Below are positions 21,976 to 30,899 of a stretch of DNA of 48,075 bases, one piece after another. The stretch is taken from assembly GCF_029168335.1 (NCBI RefSeq), contig NZ_JARGYC010000036.1, forward strand, positions 1 to 48,075, read 5' to 3'. The position numbers were made by a program, and so were the translations under genes. How positions within the stretch are numbered: the stretch's first letter is position 1; the number at the start of each line of letters is the position of its first letter. The notes beneath the pieces are model-generated. The model was given only the letters and a program-made list of their open reading frames with translations. It was not told where the DNA came from and searched no databases. This stretch comes from Psychromarinibacter sediminicola (GTDB lineage: Bacteria > Pseudomonadota > Alphaproteobacteria > Rhodobacterales > Rhodobacteraceae).

Positions 21976-24900
21976 TTGAGTGAGGAGACGCGCGCCGCCG
22001 AGACGAGCGTGATGGTCGGGGTCGCCGCCTCGGCCGGCGGGCTCGAGGCGATCTCGCTTCTGGTCCGGCACCTGCCGCCGGCGCTGAACTGCGTCTATGT
22101 CCTGGCCCAGCACATGTCGCCCAGCCACAAGAGCATGATGGCCTCGCTTCTGGCGCAGGAGACCGAGCTCGACGTGGCCGAGATCGTGGGCCCCACCGTG
22201 CCGCGACCGGAGACGATCTATGTGCCGCCGCCGGGCTCGGACGTGGTCTTTGCGGGGGGCGAGCTGGTCCTGGAGCAACCCGAGGGGCACGCGGCCACGC
22301 CGAAACCCTCGGCCGACCGGCTGTTCAAGTCGCTGGCGCAGGAGGCGGCCGAGACCGCGGTGGGGATCGTCCTGTCCGGCACCGGCAGCGACGGCAGCTA
22401 TGGCGTGCAGGCGATCCGCGAGGCCGGCGGCATCACCATCGCGCAGGAGCCGAATTCGTCGAAATACGACAGCATGCCGATCTCGGCCACGCGCACCGGC
22501 TGCGTCGACCTGACGCTGACGCCGCAGCAGATCGGCCAGCACCTGGCCAAGATCCTGGAGACGCCGCGCGATCTGTCGGGGCTGAAGGCGCTGTACGACC
22601 GGGACTCGAAGAACTCCGACCTGTTCCAGATCCTGCTGGCGCATACGCGGGTCGATTTCCGGCACTACAAGGCGACCACGATCAACCGGCGCATCCACCG
22701 CCGGATGGTGGCCAAGGGGATCGAGGATTTCCGCGACTACGTGGAGCTGTGCCGGCTGTCGGTGGAGGAGGTCGAGGCGCTGTATCGCGACCTGCTGATC
22801 TCGGTCACCAGCTTCTTCCGCGACCCCGAGCAGTTCGGGGCGCTGGCCAAGGCGGTGGCCGCCCGGGCGGCGGCGGCGCCGGACGCGCCGATGCGCGTCT
22901 GGATCCCGGGCTGCGCCACCGGCGAGGAAGCCTATTCCATCGCGATCCTGGTGGTCGAGGCGATGGGCGGGCTGGACCAGGTCGACAAGGAGCGGCTGCA
23001 GGTCTTCGCCACGGATATCGACGAGCGGGCGCTGGAGACCGGCCGGCGCGGCCGCTACCCGGCCTCGGCCGTCACCGACATTCCCAAGCCGTATCTCCAG
23101 CGCTATTTCAGCCTCGGCGAAGAGACCATCGAGGTGAGCGCGCGGCTGCGCAGCTTCGTGATGTTCACCCGGCACAACGTGGTCCAGGACGCGCCGTTCA
23201 TGTCGATCGACCTGGTCAGCCTCCGCAACGTGCTGATCTATTTCGAGACGCGGCTACAGGAACGGGTTCTGACCCGCATCCAGTACGCGCTGAAGCCCGA
23301 CGGGCTGTTGTTTCTGGGCACGTCCGAGAGCGTGGGCGGCATGGAGGCGTATTTCACGAGCGCCGGCCCAGGGCCGGATATGGGGCCGGATACGGGGCCG
23401 GATATGGGCCCAACCACCGGCGCCAGGATCTTCGGCAAGCGGGCCGCGCAGCTGCCGCCGGTGCCGAACCTGAATGCCAGCCTGCCGGCGGGGCTGAGCG
23501 GGCGCGCCCCGGCGCCGCCCGAGCTGTCCGGCCGGCCCGCGCCCAGCGAGGACCGGCAGCGGTTCGACGCGCTGGCGCGGTCCTTCGTGTCGACCGGCAT
23601 CCTGACTGACGCGAACAAGCAGATCCTGCGGATCTACGGCGACATCGCGCCCTTCGTCGAGATGACGGCGCCGGTGCATGGCAGCATGACGCTGTCGGTC
23701 CTGCACAAGACGCTCGCCTTCGACGCTGGTTCCATGGTGCTGGTGGCGCTGCGCCATCGCGAGGTGCGCTCGGGCCAGTGGCACGCCTTCGACGGGCGCG
23801 GCTTCAACACCGTGCGGATGACGGCCTATCCGATCGTCACCGGCGACGCGGAGCCGCTGGTGCTGATCGGGTTCGAGACCGAGTCGCGCTCGGCCCCGGA
23901 CCCCGCAGAGGTGGAGCGGACGGATTACGTCGACTATCTGGAGACCGAGCTCGGGCGCACGCGCGACACGCTGCAGGTCGCCATCGAGCAGCTTCAGGCG
24001 TCGAACGAGGAGCTGCAGTCGCTGAACGAGGAGCTGCAGTCGTCGAACGAGGAGCTGCAATCGACCAACGAGGAACTGGAGACCTCGAACGAGGAGCTGC
24101 AATCCACGAACGAGGAGCTGATCACCGTCAACGAGGAGCTCCTGGTCAACGCGGCGCAGCTGGAGCGGACCTCGGCGGAGCTGAACGGGCTGATCAAGGG
24201 GCTGCCCACCGACATGATGATGCTGGATCCGGGGCTGCTGATCCGGCACGCCTCGGAAAGCGCGGTGGAGACCTTCGACATCCGCGAGCGCGGCCAGGCG
24301 CTGGGGCATCTGTCGCAGTGCCGCATCCCGGCCGGCTATCCGCCGCTCGTCGAGATCTGTTCGCGGGCGCTGGTGGACCGCAAGCGGATCAGCCAGCAGT
24401 TCGAGATATTCTGGAAACTGAAGTCGCTGACGGTGACCCCGCTGTTCACCGGGGGCGACGAGCTGATCGGGCTGATCCTGGTGATCGACACGGTCGATCT
24501 GATGGCCGACACGCTGCTAAACAAGACGCTGCGCCGGTTCGGTCAGGTCGGCACCTGGCGGGCCAACCTGTGGACCGGCCAGCTGTCCTGGTCGGAGGAG
24601 GTCTATGCGATCCACGGGCTGGAGCCGGACTGGAAGCTGCGCAGCCTGGAGGACGGGCTGGCCTTCTATCACCCCGACGACCGGGCGATGGTGCGGGCGG
24701 CGCTGGACCGGTCGCTGGAAGAGGGCGAGCCGTTCCATTTCCTGGCGCGGCTGAACCGGGCCGACGGCAAGACCATCGTCGTGGAATCGGCCGGCGCGCC
24801 GGTGCAGGACGAGGAGGGGCAGGCCGTCGCGCTGACCGGCGTGTTCCGGGACTATACCCGGCTGCGCAACGACCATCTGCTGGTCAAGCATTACAACCAG

Positions 24901-25251
24901 GTCGCCACCGACGAGGGCATCGGGTTCTATTCGCTCGACGTGGTGAACGACCTTCTCTACTGGAGCCCGCGGCTTTACGAGATCCTGGGGATCGACCCCG
25001 AGACGCCGCCGCGGATCGCGGTCGCGCTGGACCGCTTCGCGCCGGAGGCGCGGGCGCGGGTTGCGGCGATGCTGCAGAATGCTATCGAAAGAAACGAGCC
25101 GTTCGAGTACACTGAAGAGATCGTCCGGCCCGACGGCACGCACCTCCGCTGCCGCGGAACGGGGCGAATCGAACTGGGCGAAGACGGAAGGCCGACGCAT
25201 GTCTATGGCACGTTCCAGGTCGTGGATGACGAGACAGACGTCGGCGGATGA
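21976..25251 (+). CDS. CheB-CheR-PAS multidomain sensory protein
   Basis: A 1091-aa soluble protein. Residues ~10-190 are a CheB methylesterase domain with its catalytic Ser in AASAGG, His in AQHMSPSHKS and Asp in GTGSDGSYG, but no receiver domain. Residues ~200-460 are a CheR methyltransferase (SAM motif VWIPGCATGEEAYSIA, then SLRNVLIYF). A long heptad-repeat coiled coil built on NEELQS units (~670-720) leads to PAS domains (~730-830, 840-960, 970-1085; YAIHGLEPDWKLRSLED and YEILGIDPETPPR are typical). No histidine kinase or output domain follows. Start is TTG at 21976 after GGGGGAGAG. Such proteins occur in Rhodobacteraceae as general sensory regulators rather than classical chemotaxis enzymes. 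Confidence 0.92.
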   Translation: MSEETRAAETSVMVGVAASAGGLEAISLLVRHLPPALNCVYVLAQHMSPSHKSMMASLLAQETELDVAEIVGPTVPRPETIYVPPPGSDVVFAGGELVLEQPEGHAATPKPSADRLFKSLAQEAAETAVGIVLSGTGSDGSYGVQAIREAGGITIAQEPNSSKYDSMPISATRTGCVDLTLTPQQIGQHLAKILETPRDLSGLKALYDRDSKNSDLFQILLAHTRVDFRHYKATTINRRIHRRMVAKGIEDFRDYVELCRLSVEEVEALYRDLLISVTSFFRDPEQFGALAKAVAARAAAAPDAPMRVWIPGCATGEEAYSIAILVVEAMGGLDQVDKERLQVFATDIDERALETGRRGRYPASAVTDIPKPYLQRYFSLGEETIEVSARLRSFVMFTRHNVVQDAPFMSIDLVSLRNVLIYFETRLQERVLTRIQYALKPDGLLFLGTSESVGGMEAYFTSAGPGPDMGPDTGPDMGPTTGARIFGKRAAQLPPVPNLNASLPAGLSGRAPAPPELSGRPAPSEDRQRFDALARSFVSTGILTDANKQILRIYGDIAPFVEMTAPVHGSMTLSVLHKTLAFDAGSMVLVALRHREVRSGQWHAFDGRGFNTVRMTAYPIVTGDAEPLVLIGFETESRSAPDPAEVERTDYVDYLETELGRTRDTLQVAIEQLQASNEELQSLNEELQSSNEELQSTNEELETSNEELQSTNEELITVNEELLVNAAQLERTSAELNGLIKGLPTDMMMLDPGLLIRHASESAVETFDIRERGQALGHLSQCRIPAGYPPLVEICSRALVDRKRISQQFEIFWKLKSLTVTPLFTGGDELIGLILVIDTVDLMADTLLNKTLRRFGQVGTWRANLWTGQLSWSEEVYAIHGLEPDWKLRSLEDGLAFYHPDDRAMVRAALDRSLEEGEPFHFLARLNRADGKTIVVESAGAPVQDEEGQAVALTGVFRDYTRLRNDHLLVKHYNQVATDEGIGFYSLDVVNDLLYWSPRLYEILGIDPETPPRIAVALDRFAPEARARVAAMLQNAIERNEPFEYTEEIVRPDGTHLRCRGTGRIELGEDGRPTHVYGTFQVVDDETDVGG

Positions 25252-25281
25252 TTGCCGGGCGGATCCCGGCGGCGGCGCAAA

Positions 25282-25312
25282 TTAACACTCTATAAACTAA
25301 AACCTGTATAAA
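25282..25312 (+). promoter_or_regulatory. AT-rich promoter region with a CtrA-like box
   Basis: A ~45-base AT-rich island in otherwise GC-rich DNA holds TTAA-N7-TAAAC (25282-25297), one mismatch from the CtrA consensus, and TTAACA followed 19 bases later by TATAAA. It stands between the CheB-CheR stop and the next gene. Confidence 0.4.
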
Positions 25313-25345
25313 AAATTGCCGAAAACCCGCGAAAGGATTTTCCAA

Positions 25346-26020
25346 GTGATTGCTGACCGCGGAGAAGAGCCGAACGCACGCTGCAAGCTGTCGATCTCGC
25401 TGACGCGCGACATGGAGACCGGCGCGTGGTTCGCGGACCGTATCGAGCTGGATCTCGGCGATGCGCGCAACGTGACCTCGTTTTCGCGGCCGACGCCGAT
25501 CGCCAGCGTCTTCTCGGCCGAATTCATCGAGGAACTGACGCCGTTCCTGCCGGACAGCGCGGAGGCGACGATGCTGGTCGATTCGAACGCGGTACTGGAG
25601 ACACCGCGCCTCGTGCTGGGCAGCATCCGGGTCGCGGCGCATCAGCCGATGCACGGAATCCAGCATGTCGTGATCCGGTTCCGCAAGGCGCTGGGGCTCG
25701 CCCAGTCGGTCCTGCGCCCCAAGCACCGGCTCGAATCGGCCACGCTGACGGCGCTGGAGCAATCGGCGGGGGAGGCGCTTCTGAACCTGCTGCGGCCCTG
25801 CATCGACCTGGCCACGGTCGACGGCATCGACCCGTCGGACGAACGGATCGGCCGGCAGGTGGCCGAGCGGCTGGAGATGCTGTCGGAGAACAAGGAGGAA
25901 CTGGCCTTCTTCTCCTATCTCCTGAAGCGCTACATCGAGAACCTGCCCGATGCCGATGCGCGGGCGCCGGCGCTGGAGCATATGCGCCGGCACAACCTGG
26001 CGGCGGCGATGGCGCGCTGA
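25346..26020 (+). CDS. conserved-looking protein of unknown function
   Basis: A 224-aa soluble protein with no family I recognise. The N-terminal half looks beta-rich (CKLSISLTRDMETGAWFADRIELDLG, then PTPIASVFSAEFIEELTPFLPD); the C-terminal half is helical and charged (TLTALEQSAGEALLNLLRP, RLEMLSENKEELAFFSYLLKRYIENL). The start chosen is GTG at 25346, because AAAGGA stands eight bases before it; a TTG ten codons earlier lacks a ribosome site and falls in the promoter-like island. It has its own AT-rich promoter region with a CtrA-like box, as does the sensory gene before it, so the two may share control. Confidence 0.8.
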   Translation: MIADRGEEPNARCKLSISLTRDMETGAWFADRIELDLGDARNVTSFSRPTPIASVFSAEFIEELTPFLPDSAEATMLVDSNAVLETPRLVLGSIRVAAHQPMHGIQHVVIRFRKALGLAQSVLRPKHRLESATLTALEQSAGEALLNLLRPCIDLATVDGIDPSDERIGRQVAERLEMLSENKEELAFFSYLLKRYIENLPDADARAPALEHMRRHNLAAAMAR

Positions 26021-26222
26021 GGCGGCGCCGCGCCCCTTTCCCCTTTCCATCAGCCGTCTGACCGGGCGCGGTTTTGTCGCCTCCGCGCTCTTGTGAACCG
26101 CGCGCGTTCTGGCATGGTTCATGGCTGGGCCCTTTGGGGGAATGTCGCGGGGAATGTCGGGTAGACGCGATGGGGTGGACGAGACGCCGGGCGGCTCCGT
26201 GCCCGGGGACGGAGCGCCGGTC

Positions 26223-28490
26223 ATGACGGCGTCGGAGCGCATCGCGCGGCTGATCCTGCGGCGCAACCGGCTGTGGCTGGCGCTGCTTCTGGCGGTGCTG
26301 GCGGGGCTGGCCGCCGGCCTGCCGCGGCTGGAGGTTTCGTCGGACAACCGCGCCTTCTTCGGGCGGGAGAACGAGGAATACCGCCAGCTCCTGGCGCTGG
26401 ACGCGACCTATGCCGACAGCAGCGGGCTGTTGTTCCTGATGGTGCCGCCGGAAGGCACGGCCTTCGAGCCCGCCGCCCTGGAGGCGTTGCGCCGGTTCAC
26501 CGACGCCGCCTGGCAGATCCCGTATGTCCTGCGCGTCGACAGCGCCGCGAACCAGTCCGTCTCGCGCGCGGAAGGCGACGAGATCATCGTCGAGCCGCTG
26601 CTGGAGGAGGTCACGCCCGAGGCCGCGGCGCGGTTCGAGGAGCGGCTGATGGGGCTGGAGGAGGCCGTCGGCCGGCTGGTCGCCGAGGACGGCAGCGCCT
26701 ATGGCATGAGCGTGCAGGTGGTGCTGCCCGAGGCGGAGGGCACGACCGAGGAAGTGGTCGGCCACGTCCGCGCGATGATCGAGGACTGGCGCGCCGATTA
26801 TCCGGGCTGGGAGTTCCGGGTGACGGGCGGCATGCTGGGCGGCCTGACGCTGGAACAGGTGGCGCTCGACGACCTGTTGCGGCTGGTGCCCGCCTCGGCC
26901 GCCATCGTGCTGCTGTTGCTGGTCTTTCTGATGCGCACGTTGGTCGGGGCGGCGGTGACGCTGGCGGTCGTTCTGTCGGGCACCGTGGCGACGCTGGGCT
27001 TCGCGGGCTGGACGGGCGTGGTGCTGACCGCGGGGACGGCGATCAGCCCCTTGTCGGTGACGGTGCTGATCACGGCGTCCAGCATCCATGTCATGCTGAG
27101 CTGGATGCGCAAGCGCGAGGCGGCGGGGCCGGACGCCGCCGCGGAAGAAGCGCTGGCAGAGAACCTGGGCGCGGTCACGGTGACGAACCTGACGACGGCC
27201 TTCGGATTTCTGTGCCTGAACTTCAGCGAGTCGCCGCCCCTGCGCGACATGGGCAACATCATCGCCTTCGGGCTGATGGTGGGGCTGGCGGCGACATTCG
27301 TGATGCTGCCGGCGGGGCTGCGCTTCGACCGGCGCGAGCATGCCGGGCGCATCCCGATCAGCGCGGCGCTGATGGAGCGGCTGGCCGGGGGCATCCTGCG
27401 CCGCTGGCGGTGGTGGCTGTGGGGCTTTCCGCTGGCCGTCGTCGTGGCGCTGACCGGCATCGCGCGGATCGGCTACGACGACAGCATCTACCGCTATTTC
27501 GACGACCGCTACGAGTTCCGCCGGGCTGCCGACGCGATCACCGAGAAGCTGTCGGGGCTGGAATCGATGCAGTTCTCGTTCCACGCGCCGGAAGGGGCCA
27601 ACGTCTTCGACCCCGAGTTCCTGCGCGCGATCGACCGGTTCTCGGCCTGGCTGGAGGACCAGCCGGAGGTCGTGTCGGTCTCGTCCATCGCGGCGATCCT
27701 GAAGCGGCTGAACGAATCGATGAACGGCGGCGACGCGGCGTTCCGGACGATTCCCGACAGCCGCGAGGCGAATGCGCAGCTGATGATGTTCTACGAGTTC
27801 TCGCTGCCGGTGGGGATGGACCTGACCTCGACCATCGACGTCAGCCGCACCCAGACCCGGCTGATCGCGTCGCTCAGGGTGGCGGATTCGAACGAGACCC
27901 GCGCGCTGGCCGACGCGGCGGAGGCGTGGCTGGCCGAGAACGAGCCGCTGCTGGACGCGCCGGCCTCGGGGCTGTCGGTGGCCTTCGCGCGGCTCAGCCA
28001 GCGCAACAACCAGCAGATGCTGCTGGGGCTGGGGGCGGTGCTGATCTTGATCTCGGGCACGATGGTGGTGACGCTGCGCAGCGTGAAATACGGCGCGATC
28101 AGCCTGGCGCCGAACCTGGTGCCCGCGGTGCTGGCCTTCGGGCTGTGGGGCTGGACCTTCCGCGACGTGAACCTGGGCTCCACCGTGGTGACGACGATGA
28201 CCTTCGGCATCGTGGTGGACGACACGGTGCATTTCCTGATGCACTATCTGCGGCGAAAACGGGCGGGCCTGGACGCCGCGGCGGCGCTGCGCGACACCTT
28301 CTCGGTCGTCGGCGCGGCAATCGTGATCACGACGCTGGCGCTGATGGCGGGATTTGCGGTCATGACCTTGTCAGGCTTCGTGATCAACCAACATATTGGC
28401 GCACTGACCGTATTCGTGGTTGGCTTCGCCGTGCTGGCGGATTTGCTGTTCCTGCCGGCCCTTCTTTACGCCTTCAGGGGGAAAGACTGA
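26223..28490 (+). CDS. RND/MMPL-superfamily exporter
   Basis: A 755-aa membrane protein of the predicted-exporter RND type (COG1033-like): one N-terminal helix (LALLLAVLAGLAAGLPRLE), a large periplasmic loop, about five helices from residue ~225, then a second loop and second helix bundle. The C-terminal TFGIVVDDTVHFLMHYLRRKR is the family signature with the membrane-embedded Asp pair. I prefer the ATG at 26223, with GGAG eight bases upstream; an in-frame ATG at 26121 has no ribosome site and adds a Gly-rich, atypical leader. Its stop overlaps the LolA-like gene as TGATG. Family members move hydrophobic cargo such as lipids or hopanoids; cargo here is unknown. Confidence 0.88.
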   Translation: MTASERIARLILRRNRLWLALLLAVLAGLAAGLPRLEVSSDNRAFFGRENEEYRQLLALDATYADSSGLLFLMVPPEGTAFEPAALEALRRFTDAAWQIPYVLRVDSAANQSVSRAEGDEIIVEPLLEEVTPEAAARFEERLMGLEEAVGRLVAEDGSAYGMSVQVVLPEAEGTTEEVVGHVRAMIEDWRADYPGWEFRVTGGMLGGLTLEQVALDDLLRLVPASAAIVLLLLVFLMRTLVGAAVTLAVVLSGTVATLGFAGWTGVVLTAGTAISPLSVTVLITASSIHVMLSWMRKREAAGPDAAAEEALAENLGAVTVTNLTTAFGFLCLNFSESPPLRDMGNIIAFGLMVGLAATFVMLPAGLRFDRREHAGRIPISAALMERLAGGILRRWRWWLWGFPLAVVVALTGIARIGYDDSIYRYFDDRYEFRRAADAITEKLSGLESMQFSFHAPEGANVFDPEFLRAIDRFSAWLEDQPEVVSVSSIAAILKRLNESMNGGDAAFRTIPDSREANAQLMMFYEFSLPVGMDLTSTIDVSRTQTRLIASLRVADSNETRALADAAEAWLAENEPLLDAPASGLSVAFARLSQRNNQQMLLGLGAVLILISGTMVVTLRSVKYGAISLAPNLVPAVLAFGLWGWTFRDVNLGSTVVTTMTFGIVVDDTVHFLMHYLRRKRAGLDAAAALRDTFSVVGAAIVITTLALMAGFAVMTLSGFVINQHIGALTVFVVGFAVLADLLFLPALLYAFRGKD

Positions 28491-29284
28491 TGCACCTCAC
28501 CCGGAGAGTCCTGCTGACCGGCGCGGCCGCCGCGGCCCTGGTCCCGTCCGCCGTCGCCGCCCAGAGCGCGCGCGAGAAGGGCGAGCGCATCGCGCGCGAG
28601 GCCGCCGCGCGGACCGAGGGCTACGGCGATCTCTCGGCCACGGGCGAGATGATCCTGAAGAGCGCGGGCGGCCAGACGAGCACCCGGCGATTCGACGTGA
28701 AATGGGTCGAGACCGGCGGCGGCGCCTCGCGCTCGCTGCTGGTGTTCAACTGGCCCGGCGACATCCGCAACACGGCGCTCCTGACCCACAGCTACGAGGG
28801 CCGCAGCGACGACCAGTGGCTGTGGCTGCCCTCGCTCAACAAGGTGCGGCGGATCTCGTCGTCGGGGCGCAGCGGGTCCTTCGTGGGCAGCGAGTTCGCC
28901 TACGAGGACATGACCGACCAGGAGGTCGAGGAGTTTACCCATACCTGGGTGCAGGACGGCGCCGGGCCGGGCGGCATCGCCTGCCATATCGTCGACCGGC
29001 GGCCGAAATCGGCCTCGGGCTACAGCCTGCAGCGCGTGTGGTTCGACCGGCAGCATCTGCGGGTGCAGCAGGTGCAGTATTTCGACCGCCGCGGCGCGCA
29101 TCTGAAGACGCTGCGAGTGAGCGGCTACCGGCTGTACCAGGGGCGCTTCTGGCGCGCAGGCCGGATGGATATGCAGAATCACCTGACCGGCAAGGCGACC
29201 ACGCTGACCTGGTCGAACTACCGCTTCGACACCGGCGTGAACCCCAACGTGCTGACCCCGAATGCGCTGAAGCGGATTCGCTGA
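28490..29284 (+). CDS. LolA-like outer-membrane lipoprotein-sorting protein
   Basis: A 264-aa periplasmic protein. MHLTRRVLLTGAAAAALVPS is a twin-arginine-like or Sec signal. The mature part is a LolA-type half-barrel; SLLVFNWPGDIRNTALLTHSYEGRSDDQWLWLPSLNKVRRISSS and GSFVGSEFAYEDMTDQEVEEFTHTW are the characteristic blocks of the outer-membrane lipoprotein-sorting family paired with RND exporters. Its ATG overlaps the exporter stop. By analogy it ferries the exporter's hydrophobic cargo across the periplasm; this is inference from family and context. Confidence 0.88.
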   Translation: MHLTRRVLLTGAAAAALVPSAVAAQSAREKGERIAREAAARTEGYGDLSATGEMILKSAGGQTSTRRFDVKWVETGGGASRSLLVFNWPGDIRNTALLTHSYEGRSDDQWLWLPSLNKVRRISSSGRSGSFVGSEFAYEDMTDQEVEEFTHTWVQDGAGPGGIACHIVDRRPKSASGYSLQRVWFDRQHLRVQQVQYFDRRGAHLKTLRVSGYRLYQGRFWRAGRMDMQNHLTGKATTLTWSNYRFDTGVNPNVLTPNALKRIR

Positions 29285-29391
29285 GCCGAAGCGTCGCAAG
29301 GCGGCCACTGTCCCCCAGGAATCCGCCTCGGCAGGATTGACTGACGCCGCGGCAGCGGTAAGCGTTCCGGTACGCTTTCGGGGGAATAGTG

Positions 29392-30783
29392 ATGTTGAAT
29401 AAATTATTGGGCCGCACGGGGTCGGCGCTGTGCCTGGCCGTTGCCATTCCGAGCACCGCAGCGATGGCAGAGACGGCAGTCGACGTCTCCGGTCAGATCG
29501 ATTTCGGCGCGCGGTTCTATTTCGACGACGGGCTTTATGCCGGGCAGGACGCGGCCGGCGGCCAGTTCTTCATGGGCGCCACTCTGAACGCCGAGATGGA
29601 TGCCGGGCCGGGGCGGTTCACGTTCCAGATCAAGGGACGCGAGGATACCGACGGGGCGCGGTCGATCCTCAACCTGAAGCGGGCGTATTACACGCAGGTC
29701 TTCGACAACTGGGATCTGCTGATCGGGGTGAACACCGAGAACTGGGGCGTGGCCGACAGCCATTCGGTGCTGAACGTCATCAACCCGCGCGACGAGACCG
29801 ACATGATCTATGGCGGCGAGTTCATCGGCACGCCGATGATCAACGCCAACGTCCCGACCGCGGCCGGTACGTTCAGCGCCTATGCGCTGCTGGGCTTCGT
29901 GCAGCCCAACCTGCCGGACGCGGCGTCGCGTCAGCGCGCGCTGTGGCCGACGGCGGAGAGCCGCGCCTATTACCAGGAAGGCGACGGGCGCAATTTCGAC
30001 TTCGCCTTCCGCTGGACCAAGACGCTGTCGGTCGGCGGCGGCGGGCTGGACCTGGCCGCGTCCTATTTCAACGGCACCAGCCGGTCGCCCCTGGCGCTTC
30101 CGGGCTGCATCACCTCGGTCGGGCCGGTGACCGAAGCGATCTGCTCGGCCGTGAACGATGCCATCGTCGGCGCCTTCGAGGGCGGCTTCCCGGCGGCGAG
30201 CGATCCGCAGGATCTGTTCGACGCGCTCGACACGCTGCCCGAAGGGGTGGTGGACGCGGCCATGGCGCTTGCCTCGGGGCTGCCGGCCGTCGGGTTCGTG
30301 CCGTATTACCAGAAGGTCCAGCACGGCGGGCTGAGCGCCGTCTACGTCCACGGCGATGCGCAGCTCCGGGGCGAGCTGGCCTATACGGTGCCCTCGGGCG
30401 AGGACGGCTTCTTCGCCGGGGTGGTCGGCGGCGACTACACCTTCTCGGGGATCGGCCGCACGGGGGCGTCGCTGACGCTGGTGGCCGAGTATCTGTGGCA
30501 CGACCGCTCCACCCGGCATCCCGGCTCGATCTTCGACAACGACGTGTTCCTCGGAGCGAACTTCCTTCTGAACGACACCCGCGACACGCGGTTCCGGATC
30601 GGCGGCTTCCACGACCTCGACACCCAGGCGCAGCTGTTCCAGCTCTCCGCCTCCACCCGGGTGAACGACAGCACGCGGATCGAGCTGAACGCGATGCATG
30701 TCGAGGCCGACGGCTGGTCGGACCCGCTGTCCTTCATCGACAACGACAATTTCGTCGAGCTGAAGATCTCCACCTACTTCTGA
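29392..30783 (+). CDS. outer-membrane beta-barrel protein of the exporter module
   Basis: A 463-aa exported protein with signal peptide MLNKLLGRTGSALCLAVAI...AMA. The rest alternates short polar turns with amphipathic strands (IDFGARFYFDD, FTFQIKGRED, FDFAFRWTKTLSV, LDLAASYFNGTSRS, TRFRIGGFHDLD), ends with Phe (STYF) like outer-membrane barrels, and has NDTRDTRFRIGG near the end. This resembles the DUF1302-type barrels that accompany RND/LolA-like pairs. ATG at 29392 is preferred over the GTG one codon earlier, with GGGGGAA upstream. A terminator 45 bases downstream closes the unit. The 107-base gap before it may hold a separate promoter. Confidence 0.8.
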   Translation: MLNKLLGRTGSALCLAVAIPSTAAMAETAVDVSGQIDFGARFYFDDGLYAGQDAAGGQFFMGATLNAEMDAGPGRFTFQIKGREDTDGARSILNLKRAYYTQVFDNWDLLIGVNTENWGVADSHSVLNVINPRDETDMIYGGEFIGTPMINANVPTAAGTFSAYALLGFVQPNLPDAASRQRALWPTAESRAYYQEGDGRNFDFAFRWTKTLSVGGGGLDLAASYFNGTSRSPLALPGCITSVGPVTEAICSAVNDAIVGAFEGGFPAASDPQDLFDALDTLPEGVVDAAMALASGLPAVGFVPYYQKVQHGGLSAVYVHGDAQLRGELAYTVPSGEDGFFAGVVGGDYTFSGIGRTGASLTLVAEYLWHDRSTRHPGSIFDNDVFLGANFLLNDTRDTRFRIGGFHDLDTQAQLFQLSASTRVNDSTRIELNAMHVEADGWSDPLSFIDNDNFVELKISTYF

Positions 30784-30827
30784 CGCGCCCCTGACGCGCG
30801 CTCGTCGCGCCTGGGGACGCACCCGGA

Positions 30828-30868
30828 GAGGCCGCCGCGGCTTGACAGCCACGGCGGCCTCTTCTTTC
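30828..30868 (+). terminator. factor-independent terminator after the outer-membrane barrel gene
   Basis: GAGGCCGCCG(C)GG pairs with CC(A)CGGCGGCCTC across an eight-base loop, with one mismatch near the loop, and is followed by TTCTTTC. Confidence 0.8.
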
Positions 30869-30899
30869 AGTATCCACGCGGGCTGTAGGAGAGCGACCG

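Noticed and set aside
23370-23412. Small repeat encoding GPDMGPDTGPDMGP
   Set aside because: A short in-frame repeat in the linker after CheR; probably slippage within a disordered linker, with no separate function evident.
23990-24150. Short direct DNA repeats that could look like a CRISPR or satellite
   Set aside because: They encode the NEELQS heptad coiled coil of the CheB-CheR-PAS protein and have no unique spacers.
26121-26222. Upstream ATG adding 34 residues to the RND exporter
   Set aside because: No ribosome site precedes it, the added Gly-rich sequence is unlike exporter N-termini, and the ATG at 26223 has a good GGAG site.
25524-29284. Long open frames on both strands (906 aa minus, 1003 aa plus) across the RND exporter
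   Set aside because: Both are out-of-frame shadows; the exporter frame has membrane helices, a signature motif and a ribosome site. Only the last 264 residues of the plus frame are real, as the LolA-like gene.
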